Below, piece by piece: positions 21,373 to 33,627 of a DNA stretch of 64,000 nucleotides (position 1 is the stretch's first letter; every line of letters begins with the position of its first letter). A model generated the notes under the pieces. The model searched no databases, had not been told where the DNA came from, and saw only the letters and a program-made list of their open reading frames with translations. Both the position numbers and the translations under genes were made by a program. Source of the DNA: Isoetes taiwanensis (lineage: Eukaryota; Streptophyta; Lycopodiopsida; Isoetales; Isoetaceae); contig JAJEKV010000023.1 of assembly GCA_021234155.1 (NCBI GenBank), positions 11,229,641 through 11,293,640 on the forward strand. Direction: 5' to 3'.

Positions 21373-24065
21373 CGGAACACAGGGTAGAAGCTTGGAATGC
21401 AGGGTAAAGAGGCCTTTCTCTTATCCAGAATGTCAGGTAGAAGCGAAGGTAAAATCTTGGAGACACTGTGTGTTCTTTTTTTTTATAATGATTATGCTTA
21501 AGCATGCTCCATCTCCCCTAAGCTTGGGAGGGTTTTGGAAAACAGAGATGAGTACACAAATGGTGTACAGCATAGGGCTTGCACAAATTATACCATAATG
21601 TGGCCTTGAGGTTTCTATGTTCTTACTAGATGTGGATGTCATGGACTAAATTGTTCCCCAAAAAACTATTACAGATGATCTTTTTTTAAAGAAAAAGTTA
21701 ATAATGCAGAATGTGATGGCTTCTGTCTAAAATGGCTCTAACTAAAGGGCCTTCTACTTTATTAAAGCATGGTGGATATTTAATATACAAAGATGTTTAC
21801 CGAAATACTTGGGGCATTAGTATGACTATGGCCTTAAGAGGAGTGCACAAAGAAGAATGGTTGTGGGCTTGGGCTGGCACAAAATATACCATGGTGTATA
21901 GCCAGCAAACAAATTGACCATATTCGTATTGACCATATTTGCGTATACCGAAATACAAAGGTAAAGTAGGCAGCTTGCATTTAAACCTTACCTATGTTTA
22001 ACTATAGTGGTATGGGTTTCCAAAAAGTCGAAACCTAATGCAATGGATGAGATTCTCCCAAACAAAAGCCCTAATCTGTAGCGGATTGCCTGGATTTTTG
22101 AGTTCCGGCCTTGTTTCTGCAACACATTATCATAATGGATTCCGGCTGTATCTTAGCACTCTGATGGATGTTGCAAACTCTGCTGTGGCGAAGCTATGCC
22201 GTGGAAGGCAAAAGATACGAAAACCAAAGCAGTTATCATCCGATTGCTTACATCTGTTGTTTCCTGATCAAGCTAACAAAGACATGCTAAGGTAGCATTG
22301 ATGGTTTCCACGGATTAATAGGCAGGGTCAAGCCCGAGTTTATAAGTTTTATGGATTTTGCTCAAGTTCAAGCTATGGACTGAAGCAAAAACTGTTTTTT
22401 CATCACGTTCTTTCTTCTGCACAGTTTGTCATTGAAACTCAGGGCAAAGTTTACCTTAGGAGAGGTTTCTTATGGACATGCCTTGAACTCCATTTCTACG
22501 CTGTAAAAAGGCATCCGTATGACTCAAGCTGATGGAGGTCCATATAACTCAAGATGCTGGAGATATGGGCTTCGACTCAAACTGCAGCCAGGTTTTATTA
22601 CACCTTATTCAATGTTAGCTATGGAAGCTCATGTTGGTTTTTTTAAAGAAAAGTATCTGAGTACTTTGATTACTTTGATTTGTGTCAAACATGCATATAT
22701 TACAGGTTAGAAATAATATGTCTTGTAATCTAACAAGATATTCTAGTTATGGCTTATGTAGATCTATATTGGCATGAAGCTTTCTTAAATTGACTGAGCT
22801 ATTACAGCTTGATTTTCCAAATGAAAAATTAGGATCAAAACATGTATTTGTAGAATATAATCGAGTTATGGCTTCTATAGTTTTACATTGGCATATTGGC
22901 ATGAGCCTTATTAAACTCGATTTTCTGGGAACATTGAAGGCTGTAGCCGTATATTTTCTACTTCATATCCTTTCTTGCTCAAATTAACTGAGGGCAAAAG
23001 GCACAATGGGTGATCAGTGATAAAATGAGAGTCCCAATGTACCTTTTGGCCCTTGCACGTTTACCATCATCATGCTAATCGTGTACTGAATGGCGGCAGG
23101 TACCTGACTCTCCTCTCATTGTGTCTTATGCTTTCAAAAGGTTTTTTTTTGGCTCAGAAGGAATATGGAGAATTTGAAGAGAAACAGGCCAGAGATTTGC
23201 TACTTGAAGTCTTTGTGCAACTATGGATAGGTCTTAAATTGTTTTAAGTACACTGAATGATAGTGTGCTGTACTCTACAATTTGTGGTAAGCTTTATGAA
23301 TTTTTAGACAAGGCTGCATGATGGTTGGGAGCCAAATATGAAGCACATTAATTGAAAAGGTTGTTTTTGATATTATGAACATGGCTGTGCATTTAAAATG
23401 AGAAAGGCGGAATGCATGCATTGTAAACTTATGTAATAAGTACTTTCTTACACTATAATACTATGGCTTCAAATTCTGAAGGTATATTGTGCATTAAAAT
23501 GGCTTATTTAGCAATTGATTTAATATTCCAGGGATTTAAAATGTAACATGCTTCAAAAGTAAAGATCGTGAGAAAGTTTATGGCTTATGCTGACTGATGT
23601 TTCTTTGTTGTGGATGGGACATGGGGTACCATGCTAGAAAGGCTCATTGGGAGGATAATAATGTCAAAGGATTGACCGAGGCAGATGTCTGGTCTAGTTT
23701 TTACTAGTTCAGGCCGAGTTTTTTTTTTCTGTTAACATTCTTGCAAAAGAAACGTGCCACGTGGCAAGGAGCAATTGGCGGAAAAGGCTGGAATGCACCT
23801 AACTGTTTGTTACGTACAAAAAAAAAGACACTTTATGTGCTTTATGTATTGGATTTCTTACATGGAAGTTAAAGGAGGGTATTGAAATGCGACGTATTAA
23901 AATGCGATCAGCTTTTTGACTATGTGAGGATATTAAAATGCTACCAACTTTTTGACTATGTGATGGGAAAGAGCCTAATTCCTGGACAATATTTGACAAA
24001 TACTAAAGTACGATTCTTGGATTTTTTTTTTTAATGATTGGAGGAAAAAGGTGAGGTGGCTTGTT

Positions 24066-25912
24066 CTTTGATCCTTTATGGACTGAAAGAGTCCCATATT
24101 GATGGATGTTAGGGATTTCAATTCTTCCTCTAAATTTTGGAGTTACCTTGATCAAGTTTACGAGCAGAGGATTGTGTATGAAATATATAGTATTCGTAAT
24201 GATATTGCCATGTTCTTTGATCCTTATGGACTGAAAGAGTCCATATTGATGGTGTTAGGGATTTCAAATCTTCCTCTAAATTTTGGAGTTATCTGCGATA
24301 AGGTTTACGAGCAGAGGATCATATATGAAATATGTAGTCTTCATAATGATTTTGCCAATCTTCATTATGCTCTCACTGACTTTTTCGACGTCCACTTTGA
24401 TAACTTCAAATCCTTATTAGATGGTTTATTAATTGTTGGCGACGTCCACTTTGATAACTTCAAATCCTTACTAGATGGCCTCAACAACAAATTTTAGCAT
24501 TACCGGAAACATTGCCAGGCGAGATGCTTAACAAAGATAATCTCACTTTGGATCGTGTTCATGCTTCTCTAAAGACTGAAAATATCAAAATACCAAAATA
24601 TCTTAAAGATCAGGCAGAAATAGCTCTTGGTGGTTGCTAATCCCAGGTGATGATGATCATGCTGGTCGTTCTGGTCATAGATGTAGCTATGGTCGTGGTC
24701 CTCATCCCAAGAAAAATCGTTCCATTGTTTGTGAGTATTATAGGAAGACTGGACATCTCGAAGATGAATGTTATTATAAGAAATTAGCTACGTCGATAAA
24801 CTTCTTCTCGTATGAGGGACATATGGTGCGTGATGAGTTTGACGTGATTAAAGATAATGCTTCTATGGTCGTAGATTCAAGTGCGACTCAACAAATAACT
24901 CATCACAAACATTGGTTGTTGCATTATCGCAATCTTCTTGCAAAGAAATTTGTCTATCTTGATAATGATAAAACTCTTGCAGTTAAAGGCATTGGTGACC
25001 TTTAATTATATCCATCTTTTGGTGTGCGAGGATTTTTAATTGGAGGGTTTTTTTCATGTTGGCTTAGAGGGTTTTTTCATGCCATCCAATTATAAAAAAT
25101 GGTGGAAGGGTACATGAATACAAGGAGCTGCATACAAATTCTAAGTTCCAAGTTCTTTCAATTAATGGTTTTGAGTGAAAAATATCATCAGTACAAGGAA
25201 TATCTTAAATGTACTTGATATCCATTGCCAAGGATCTGAGCCAACATCAAAGTATTGAGTAAAAAATAAAACATAACTTACAATACGTTACTGTATGATA
25301 AGGTTCAAGCAATGTAATAAGCTTGAATGAATTCGGTTATTGTGCAAGAATGTTGCGTAGCACATCATCCGTAATAACTGGTTGAATGATATCTAGGAAT
25401 ACCCTTGGATCAAGACTTAGGATTTTAACGAATACATACATCAAATGCTTGCATAGAATATAGTGTTTCTTGATTGCCCTACCCATGAAATCTGGGCACG
25501 TGCATGCTGGATATTTGCAAATGCTCACCCTATATGTCTCAGTAGGACGTTGAATATAGTAATCAATATACAACTGAGATGTGATTACCTCCTTGGATAC
25601 CAGATGCCAGACTCATACCACAATTTTCTTTCTCTTGCTCACCTTACTGATATTGCCTTCCTTATTCAGTTTGATAGGCGTGCATGCCACTTTGTAAAAG
25701 ATGGGTTTGCTTTTGCCTTAGCATTTTGTCAAGGCAGTCTTTATGAACTCAAGATGAATGATGAGTTTGCTGATTTTGTGATATCTCGTGATGATATTAG
25801 TGCTCTGTGGCATCGACGCTTTGGTCATGCTAAGTTTCAAGATCTTTTGGACATGAGCTATGATGACCTTGTGGTTGGTCTCACTTTGGAAGTAAATAGA
25901 GCACTGCACTAG
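24066..25912 (+). pseudogene. Decayed Copia gag/protease/pre-integrase region
   Basis: The gag-like frame 24099-24497 is made of duplications: a unit of about 148 bp (ttctttgatcc...) occurs at 24066 and 24214, and gacgtccactttgataactt occurs at 24387 and 24440. A zinc knuckle follows near 24730 (CEYYRKTGHLEDEC), where the second Cys is Tyr. A protease-like site (VVDSSATQQITHH) lies near 24868. After an interruption of about 580 bp the frame resumes near 25640 with FDRRACHFVKDGF and LWHRRFGHAKFQDLLDM, the pre-integrase landmark. Integrase, RT and RNase H are absent. The piece ends just before the LTR remnant at 26037. Confidence 0.7.
25337..25573 (-). pseudogene. SWIM zinc-finger fragment
   Basis: A 78-codon open frame contains YRVSICKYPACTCPDF, then KKHYILCKHLMYVFVKIL. 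This is a CxCx(n)CxH SWIM finger, a module for DNA or protein binding found in MULE/FAR1-type proteins and in SWIM-RING ubiquitin ligases. The context after the finger (LSLDP...DDVLRNILAQ) is closer in style to the ligase-type family, which is only my impression. There is no RING, and the fragment has no visible neighbours in frame. It lies antisense within the interruption of the Copia remnant, so it may be a captured gene piece. Confidence 0.55.
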
Positions 25913-26036
25913 GTGCTTGTGGGCATGTGCTCTTGGCCAGAAACATCGCCACCCATTCTCTATAAAAGCTCCAGGAATATGAGGTTAAAAGATTCAAATG
26001 CATGTTCGCATGTGCATAGGTTTTGTAGACTGAGCC

Positions 26037-26578
26037 AGCATGCCAATCTCTGGTGGGAGTGATCCCTACCTGCCCCATAGGAACTGGGGAGATGCAACTC
26101 AGGAATAGCCCCCTTGGCTATGCATCCGGCAGGCTACAGTCAGGTCCCAACACTTTTCAACCTACTCTGCAAAGTGTGCACAGGAGGGGCGGATGGAGTG
26201 GACTACCCTAAGCCATGTTCTTATGCCAGCCAAATCCATTGCCATGAATTCTGTCTGCAATGACCTCTGGAGACCCAAGCCGTCAGTCATCCCCTTCGAG
26301 TCTGAGCCTTGGGTAGGATCTCCATATGTGATGTACTGATCTTTGCCTATGCAGATATGTGGTGAGCCATCCTTCGTGATGGTCATGTGATGTAGATGTT
26401 GTATACTGACATGTATGTTTATGCTTATGACCCCTTCATTCTTCCCACTGGAACTCATCAAGGTTGCAGTGACATGTGGAGGGCCCTATATTAGCATGGA
26501 GCTGGTATGGGGGATGAACTCCTGTTTGTATATGGTGAGTGCACCGTATACGAGTAGGGGACGTCACAGTGGTATCAG
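26037..26578 (+). repeat. 5' LTR remnant (3' third only)
   Basis: This segment matches 3' LTR positions from about 34629 to 35197, with a gap near the point matching 35020. It ends ACGTCACA like the full LTR. The first 1.0 kb of the LTR (U3 with its TATA box) is missing, so this copy has no promoter of its own. Confidence 0.85.
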
Positions 26579-26579
26579 A

Positions 26580-26591
26580 GCAATGTTCTTG
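26580..26591 (+). promoter_or_regulatory. Primer binding site, initiator tRNA-Met
   Basis: TGGTATCAGAGC lies one base after the LTR end and is complementary to the 3' end of plant initiator tRNA-Met. A small hairpin (ttcttggtgaccaagag) follows directly. Confidence 0.85.
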
Positions 26592-29500
26592 GTGACCAAG
26601 AGCAAAGCACTGAAGATGCTCCCAGTAGTACTAACTTAGTAGGATTCTCATGAAATTTGTTGCAATAGGACCATTAGACAGTCTAGAATCCATTTATGAC
26701 CTCAAATTAGGCTAGAAATGTCAAACCCCAGCTCAAAATGACCAAAATTGCTCAAACCCTTGAAGTGTTTTTCCAAACTGTGGTTTGTTTGTAAATAGAA
26801 GCATACCCCATTAGTACCTCGCAAATATTGCTCTTGGCTCGAAGCGCTCAAGAACACCCCTTTGTTATAGTCATCTAGACCTCAGCATAGCAACCCAAGT
26901 CCAACTGTTGGTACATCACCTCTGCTCATGCCAAAGGCATAAACCTTGACCTAATTCTGTGTCCTTCTAATAGAGTTTGACTTATATAACTGCCACATTG
27001 ACACTCCCTATTGCCAGGATATCTAGAAAGGAGCTACAGTCTAAAGCTGCCCAAGTCACTCCATGTGTAGAGATTGGACCGACCCCCTCCTCCCCCCTCC
27101 CCCCAAAAACCAACTTTGCTAGGACCTTAGAGTATGCCTCAAACATCACGAAGGCTTTGCAAAACAAACCTCATTTCATGCCATACCACACGTCCTAATG
27201 TCCATAGACTTGAAGGTTATAGATATGTCTCCAGTAATGGTGCTCGAGCCATCTTGCTTGCTTATAGAGCCCATAATGTTGTAGGGATCCCTTCAAGTAG
27301 ACCCTTAGACTTTAGGGTATATGAGCGTTGCCTTCGAAATACAGGGCCAGAGCCACAGAAGAGCTAGAGGCGCAACTTCTTGAAGACATCGGGGACCCAG
27401 CCGATGTACAGACAGATAAGGAGAGGAGACCGAAAAGGCAGACCCAAGAGAGGGAAGCACAACGACAAACACCTCAACCGACAAACGAGTAGAACAGGAT
27501 ACCACCGGCCTATCATCAATCTTCATCAAATGGGAAGAATATTTGGTAACCAACGGCATCAAGAATCTTCTAGATGGCAACCTCCCGGCTACCACGTCCA
27601 CGAGCTCACATCAGAAAGAGGATCTCGATGCCTTCACCAACTCGACGCACATGAGTTTCAAATGGAAGAACGCAAGGCAGCAAAATACAGGTGCAGGAAG
27701 ACATTAGACATCGATGCCGCGTTAGCATCACGAGCTAGGGCCAGAGGGCATAATCTTCCGTCGAGGAGAGAAGTCATGGCGACACAGGAGCGTATAGAAA
27801 CCGGAGGGAAGACCACCACGACCTTGCAGCCCAGTAGCTCAAGCGAATGTCATGCAACGTCAACAAAAGGAGCAACCAAGCTAGGCAACTACAAAGCACC
27901 TAAAGCTGACCATGACGAGCTTCCAACTCCCTTGCACCAGCAGGAGAACTTTCATCGGTTCCAAAAAGCAGGAGACCATGATGGGGAGGAGACGCATATC
28001 AGGGAAGGAACATCTCCGACCTGAAGGCCTATATCAGCATTAGGGGCAAGATCAAGGAGGAGAATATTCTGCTCGAACAAGAATTCCGGACCCAGAAACA
28101 CCTAGAAACCGAAGGACAGACGACTTTACTACTTCAGCCAAGTAGTGCGAGACTCGAGTGGATGGGACCCAAAGGACGAAGGAGACGGCCTAGCCAGCAG
28201 GTACAAATCACACAAAGGCGACCAGGAGGAGCTATGGTAGGTGCAATGGAGATGACCACACTTCCAGGCACAGGAGAGGCATCTCGAAATGAAGCAAAGC
28301 CGAAGCAACAGGAGTCGCGCTCAGAAATTCAACCTGCGGAGGAACGACAATGCCTGCCTACCGACCACGATCTCAGAGCTTCGAAGACATTCAAGAATGC
28401 CCGACTGCAACAGCCAGGTGATCTTACTCAAGCGATCAACGGCACCGCACATCGGCAACCTTGCAACGACACACCGCATGTAGGGACGTTGAGCGGTCAC
28501 CGCATTCCTCATGACGGACATACACTTTAAGGAGGAGCATCTTTTTCAAGGGATCACAACGACGAACACTCTTCGCAACCTGGAGTAACGAGCTCGGATC
28601 AGACATGAAGGTCAACAATAGTAGCAGCATCCCAAGGAATCCCGGAGTCAACCAGAACGAAGAATAAGCAGCAAAACTAAGAATCAAACGCGATAGGAGG
28701 AGGGGAAACCCTAAAGGAGTATAAACATTTAAGTATATCTTCTTAGTTGTTTTGGAAAAGTGGATGAATTAAAATCCCAATGTAAATGCGTATATGTCTA
28801 TTGTATATCTCGGGGGCTCACATATATAGTGGAAAAACATGAGTTTAGAGTCATGTTTTAGGGATTTAGCGCTTAGATCAAGAAGCTCCATCACTTCGGA
28901 TGCCAAAACGATGAAGCAAAGAAGCACAACTATAGCCAGAAGACCACTCGTGTAGCACAATGTCAGGATAAGAGACAACGCCGGTCATATCAAGATCATC
29001 AATGCTGCACCAGGACATCGTCAGGGCGCAACACTACCTCTTGTAGCAATGGCAGCACTTGACGACATCATGGCACGAGTGTCCTCAACAATAGGAGGAA
29101 CGCGCAAACATCTTCAGAAGCCGCGGCCACGACCCAAGCCGACAGACGTCGAGAAAATTCTTCGGGACGACCCGACATCAACGAGCCAACTAAGAAGGCA
29201 ACATCTCGACGACAATAATTCCACCTTGTGGTGATATAGGGTGATGTGCTATGACATGCGTATTAGATGGAGATGCACTTACGAAAGGCACCGTGACGAG
29301 GAGATATGCCTTCAACAACTAGGTGATGGCTTCGTCAGGTACTCCTACCAGTAATTAGAAGAGAAGAAGCCGATCGTATCTCCGACATGTGGGACCTCAA
29401 ACGCCCAAGGTAGAAGCATTCGACACCTTAACGACAAGGATAGCAACTGAAGCACCTTCGGCAAAAAGAGAGTTCAAGATAATAGCCAGGCTATTCAACG

Positions 29501-32500
29501 ACAAGAGTATATCTAAGGCAGGTACTTCTTCAACTCAAGGGTTAAGCTGCGCAGATATAAGGATCCATCATCCCGACAACATAGCCAGCAGGGAGGAGAG
29601 CCATGATGCTTTACTTGCCAGAGAGACTGACATGCATGGAGGGACAAAGGAAAGGAACTGAAAGCTGGAGAAGTGCTAGCAACCGACTTCTTCCACGAGC
29701 TCCCTAGAGGCAACAAGAGGATCAAAACTGACGAGCACAATCAAGGTCACCGGAAGGTACCTCAAGACAAGAAGACGGCATAGCACTGTAGAACGTGACA
29801 ACGTCCAAGCCATGTGATTGAGGGGATCAAACAAATAAGATTGGAAGCTCGATGGAGAAGCGACTAGACGAGTCGAGCCGATGACTTGCATGCAACTTGG
29901 TGAACCCAAGGATCGACGATTCAAAGAACAACTGCAGAAGAGAACAACTCCAGAGGAGTATAGCCAAAGGAATCGCGCACAACCTCAAGGGACACCTCCA
30001 TATAGCTTCAAACATCATGAAGGGGGAACAATTACCGCCCAAGAACAGGATCAGGAAGCAGACCGAAATGTCGAAGCATCAACGACCAGCACACCTTTAG
30101 TTACAATGTGATGCAAAGCGTGTTGTGCCATAGCCGACAAACACCAGAGGGCCCAAGTATATCAACAAGTTACCCCGGAGTATGAGCTGACGTACAAATA
30201 GAAGGATATAGATCATCAACACCATTGCACTGGGAGGAACACCGATGACATTGCCAAGGAGTAGGTGTGCAACTCGAAGGGAGGCACAAGGGGGACCTAA
30301 TAGCTCTAGTAGTAATTGTAATTATGTAAGCTATATGCTTTGCATGTATAGTTCCCTTGTTATTCCTTCCCTCCCATAGCGTAGCAGATCAAATGAAGAG
30401 ATGTCAGGCAATTTGTAGGGGTGAAGCAATCAACATCCTCAACACTCTTCGGGCAACACGATAGCGACAGGAGGACTCGACGTATGAGACGTCGATGGAG
30501 TCGAAGAAACAATATCGGATCCAGAGTCGTCCTTTAGCTGCCAAGACAAAGAGTTCAAGATGAAAGATCTTTTTCAACGGCGCCACCTTCAGGCATGGAA
30601 GATTTCAAGTGATCAACTACGCCATCAAAGCCACCAGCAATGAGAGGCTTCTAACGAACAAAGTCAACCTCTACATCAAGGAGGAGCCACCGTCAAGGAG
30701 ACCGACGTATCGAGCGACTCGAAAGAACGTTACCTTGCTGCTTCAAGCAAGCAACGAGTGGATGAGCTTCTAGCAAGCTCGAGGATCTAAGGCCATGGGG
30801 CCTAGTAAGTTAAATGTATGGATGGTAACATCCATATTGGGATTAGAAGGCATTTCCAGATATTCTCGCTGAAAGGATTGCCCCAATATTGAGCTAAGCA
30901 TCAAGGATTGGGAAGGAAATGCATAGGAGTAACTAAAATTATACACGATTGCTAACAGACATCCAACATATTGAAACCACTTGGTGAGATTGATCTCCTC
31001 GCTAACAAGGATTCATTATTAGGATAATTGTTGACCATGTATAAATCTAGTACCTCCAAAGAATAATCCAACCGAAAGAAAAGAAGTAATCTAATAAGTC
31101 CGGCCAACTTGTTACGATGGCATCAATTCGATTTGTAGGAATATTCCAAGAGTTTAAATAACTAAGAAAGGGGGAATCTCTAGAATATAAAAGAATAATA
31201 CATGCAAGGTACATCTAAAATAAGAATTATAGTAATCAAATAGTCGTTTGAGACAAAAGGAATTGTCATGATGACAAAACCTTGTGGTTTAGAATCGTTC
31301 TAACTAAGTAGGTAACCCATAACTATATTGAAATAAATGATAACATAATATGTGCATCCATCTTAGATGGTTAAATATGTTAGCTAAGGCTAGTAAATTA
31401 ATGCGCTAAGTAAGAAGCGTATAACCTCTTAAGGGGAGAGAATAGATATGGCGTTGTGTACAACGTCATTGAAGGGGTGCAGGACCATTTTCTTTTCGAA
31501 GAAAGTGGCGGGGCTCAATCTTATGATTGAACGTACTTGCATCTTAGGGATTGAAGGGCCATCGAATTGACTGACCCGTAGAATAGAGTTCACTCCGGCA
31601 ATGGCCGAAGCGAATAGAGCGTAAGATAGATAGATACCTTAGTGCTCAGGAGGCCTTCAACGTGCGAGACTAATGTGGTAGCTAACTACACCAATGAAGT
31701 GGAGCAAAAGTATGGGAGCAATGCAACGACCAAGTCATCTCCAAATTACTCGACGTCGGCTCAATGGGGAGATGTATTCTAGTCTTAGCGGATGCAACAG
31801 CTAAGGTGGGGAGAGACTTTGCATAAATTTCTTATGCCATGATCAATTGCTGGCATTCACACCTAGGAATGAGCTAGTAGCCTAGCTCTTAATTAAATTA
31901 TTCAGGGTTGTGAACCCCGTATAACTACATAAATTATATATATATAATCTTAAGTATACTATTATGCAAGGCATTGTTAGCGCTCCGTGAGGGCATATAT
32001 CATAAGCTTTAATGTCTTGTTGATAAATGATATGTTTATAATAACTGCATAGATAGTTTTGTCTTCTGTAGATATCTTAGTATCGAGATAAATATAATAA
32101 TTATATAAAATCTTAGTTAAACCTTCGCAAGGATGTAATTCCTTCCAAAGGCATTTAAGTGACTTTCATAGGGTCTTGACAAATATAATAAGAATTTGTC
32201 TATCTTTCCATAACTATAGCAAATATAAAGTATATACATGTAAGGTTGATCATCACCAACCAAGTAGCAAGCGAGAATCACACGCTCAACACTTGGATCC
32301 AATGATAAACCCTAGCCATATGATAAATAATTAAAATACTTTTCAAAATAAGTATTGCCTCGATAATTGGATGATGACATATTTTAAAGCTCGTAAAGTT
32401 ATCATATAACAGTTAGTTAAATATAATACTATTGGAAGCAATATATCCAATACTACTACAATGTTAATATAAAAATATTACCGTAAGGTAATTAATATAA

Positions 32501-32678
32501 TTGCATGCATTAAGGGAAGTCCAGCAGGATCATGCAGGGGTCCAAGACTGTAATGTTTACTTAAGACGTTAACGGATGCTAGCCGACATGCAACAGTTGG
32601 TGGAGGAAGTACGAAGATATCCTCTAGCAGCAAGAGGCCGGCAGAAGAGCATAGCGACAAGCTCTGCATCGACAAGGT

Positions 32679-32711
32679 CAGATATGCAGATATGCAGATA
32701 TGCAGATATGC
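32679..32711. repeat. 8-bp microsatellite in the LARD-like element
   Basis: The unit gatatgca is repeated about four times in a row. Confidence 0.8.
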
Positions 32712-32936
32712 TCGGCAAGGTCATCTCCGAAGTAATCGGCTCAGGCATGTCGATTTTTGTCTAGATTAATTTCATGTGTAGTTAAGATAAATCTACGCAT
32801 GCAACCTATGCTAGCTATGGGTTGCATGCGTAATTACCGATGATGAGACCACTACGGTGATCTCTAAGACGTGGTGTAATGTCATTGTAGGCATGACCGC
32901 GGTTTTGCTTGGATTAGTTGTAAGGTAGATTAAAAA

Positions 32937-32961
32937 GTCTACTTCCGTCCCACGGAAGTTG
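32937..32961 (+). promoter_or_regulatory. Conserved hairpin in the LARD-like internal region
   Basis: acttccgt ccc acggaagt forms an 8-bp perfect stem. The minus-strand copy has a longer version at the matching place (52649-52675, 11-bp stem gtctacttccg/cggaagtagac). Retention of the fold with a different loop suggests an RNA structure, possibly for packaging or dimer formation. Confidence 0.5.
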
Positions 32962-33612
32962 ATGACCTTGAGAGATAAGAGGTCATTCAGGAATGCATTG
33001 ATAGGAAAGCACCTCTAGTCAATGCCTACGGGAAGGACGCCACCTTCACGCCCAGGGCAACTAAAGGTGTAGGCATGAGTGTCATCCTAGGCATTATAGG
33101 GCGCTGTCTCCACGGCCACGATGGAAGAAGCATCCTCTTCCTACGCCGGGAGATTAGTCTTGCATCCATTTAGTTAATTAGATGGGTGGTTACCTTATAA
33201 CCATAATTCTATTAATAATTAAAATGGTACTAATGTAGTGTCGACCTGCATGCCAATAGAGCGCTCCGGAGGGCAAGGAGGTCGAGCTACGAAGACTTAC
33301 AACACAAATTTTGTTCGAATGTGTTGCAAGGAATGAAGAGTACCTCGAACGATAATTGTGTATGAAATTGTTTAATCTTGATAAACATAAATGTTGTGTT
33401 AATTGAGGCTAATAAGTACCTCGTTTTAATGAAGTTACGAATTAATAAGTTATTCAATAATGTAATGTCGTAGGAATATTTTAAAAATATTACCTTAGAG
33501 TAATTCTAATAATTGTGTAAGTATAATAGTAATAAATTGTATGCATCAAGTTGGTTGCAGGACAAGAAGATCCCAAGGTGGGGAGACCCACGATGCTGCA
33601 GACAACATCATT

Positions 33613-33627
33613 TCAAGGTGGGGAGAA
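33613..33627 (+). promoter_or_regulatory. Polypurine tract
   Basis: caaggtggggagaa directly precedes the LTR start TGTGACGT, as expected for the plus-strand primer. A near copy (ccaaggtggggagac) lies 40 bp upstream at about 33576. Confidence 0.7.

Larger units (their letters stand above)
20002..24065. other. No gene recognised
   Basis: Apart from the short inverted repeats and LINE tail listed separately, I see only short open frames without motifs. A phrase like aaggtgcattcagcc at 20800 recurs inverted near 23785 (ggctggaatgcacc). This could mark transposon ends but is too weak to call. Confidence 0.35.

Noticed and set aside
20798-23802. A 3-kb transposon bounded by inverted aggtgcattc.agcc ends
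   Set aside because: Only about 15 bases match at each end, with a mismatch and no target duplication or transposase.
27380-28024. A 214-codon gene in the LARD-like element
   Set aside because: No motif is recognised, no promoter is tied to it, and the matching frame in the other copy is broken; I treat it as element sequence, not a gene.
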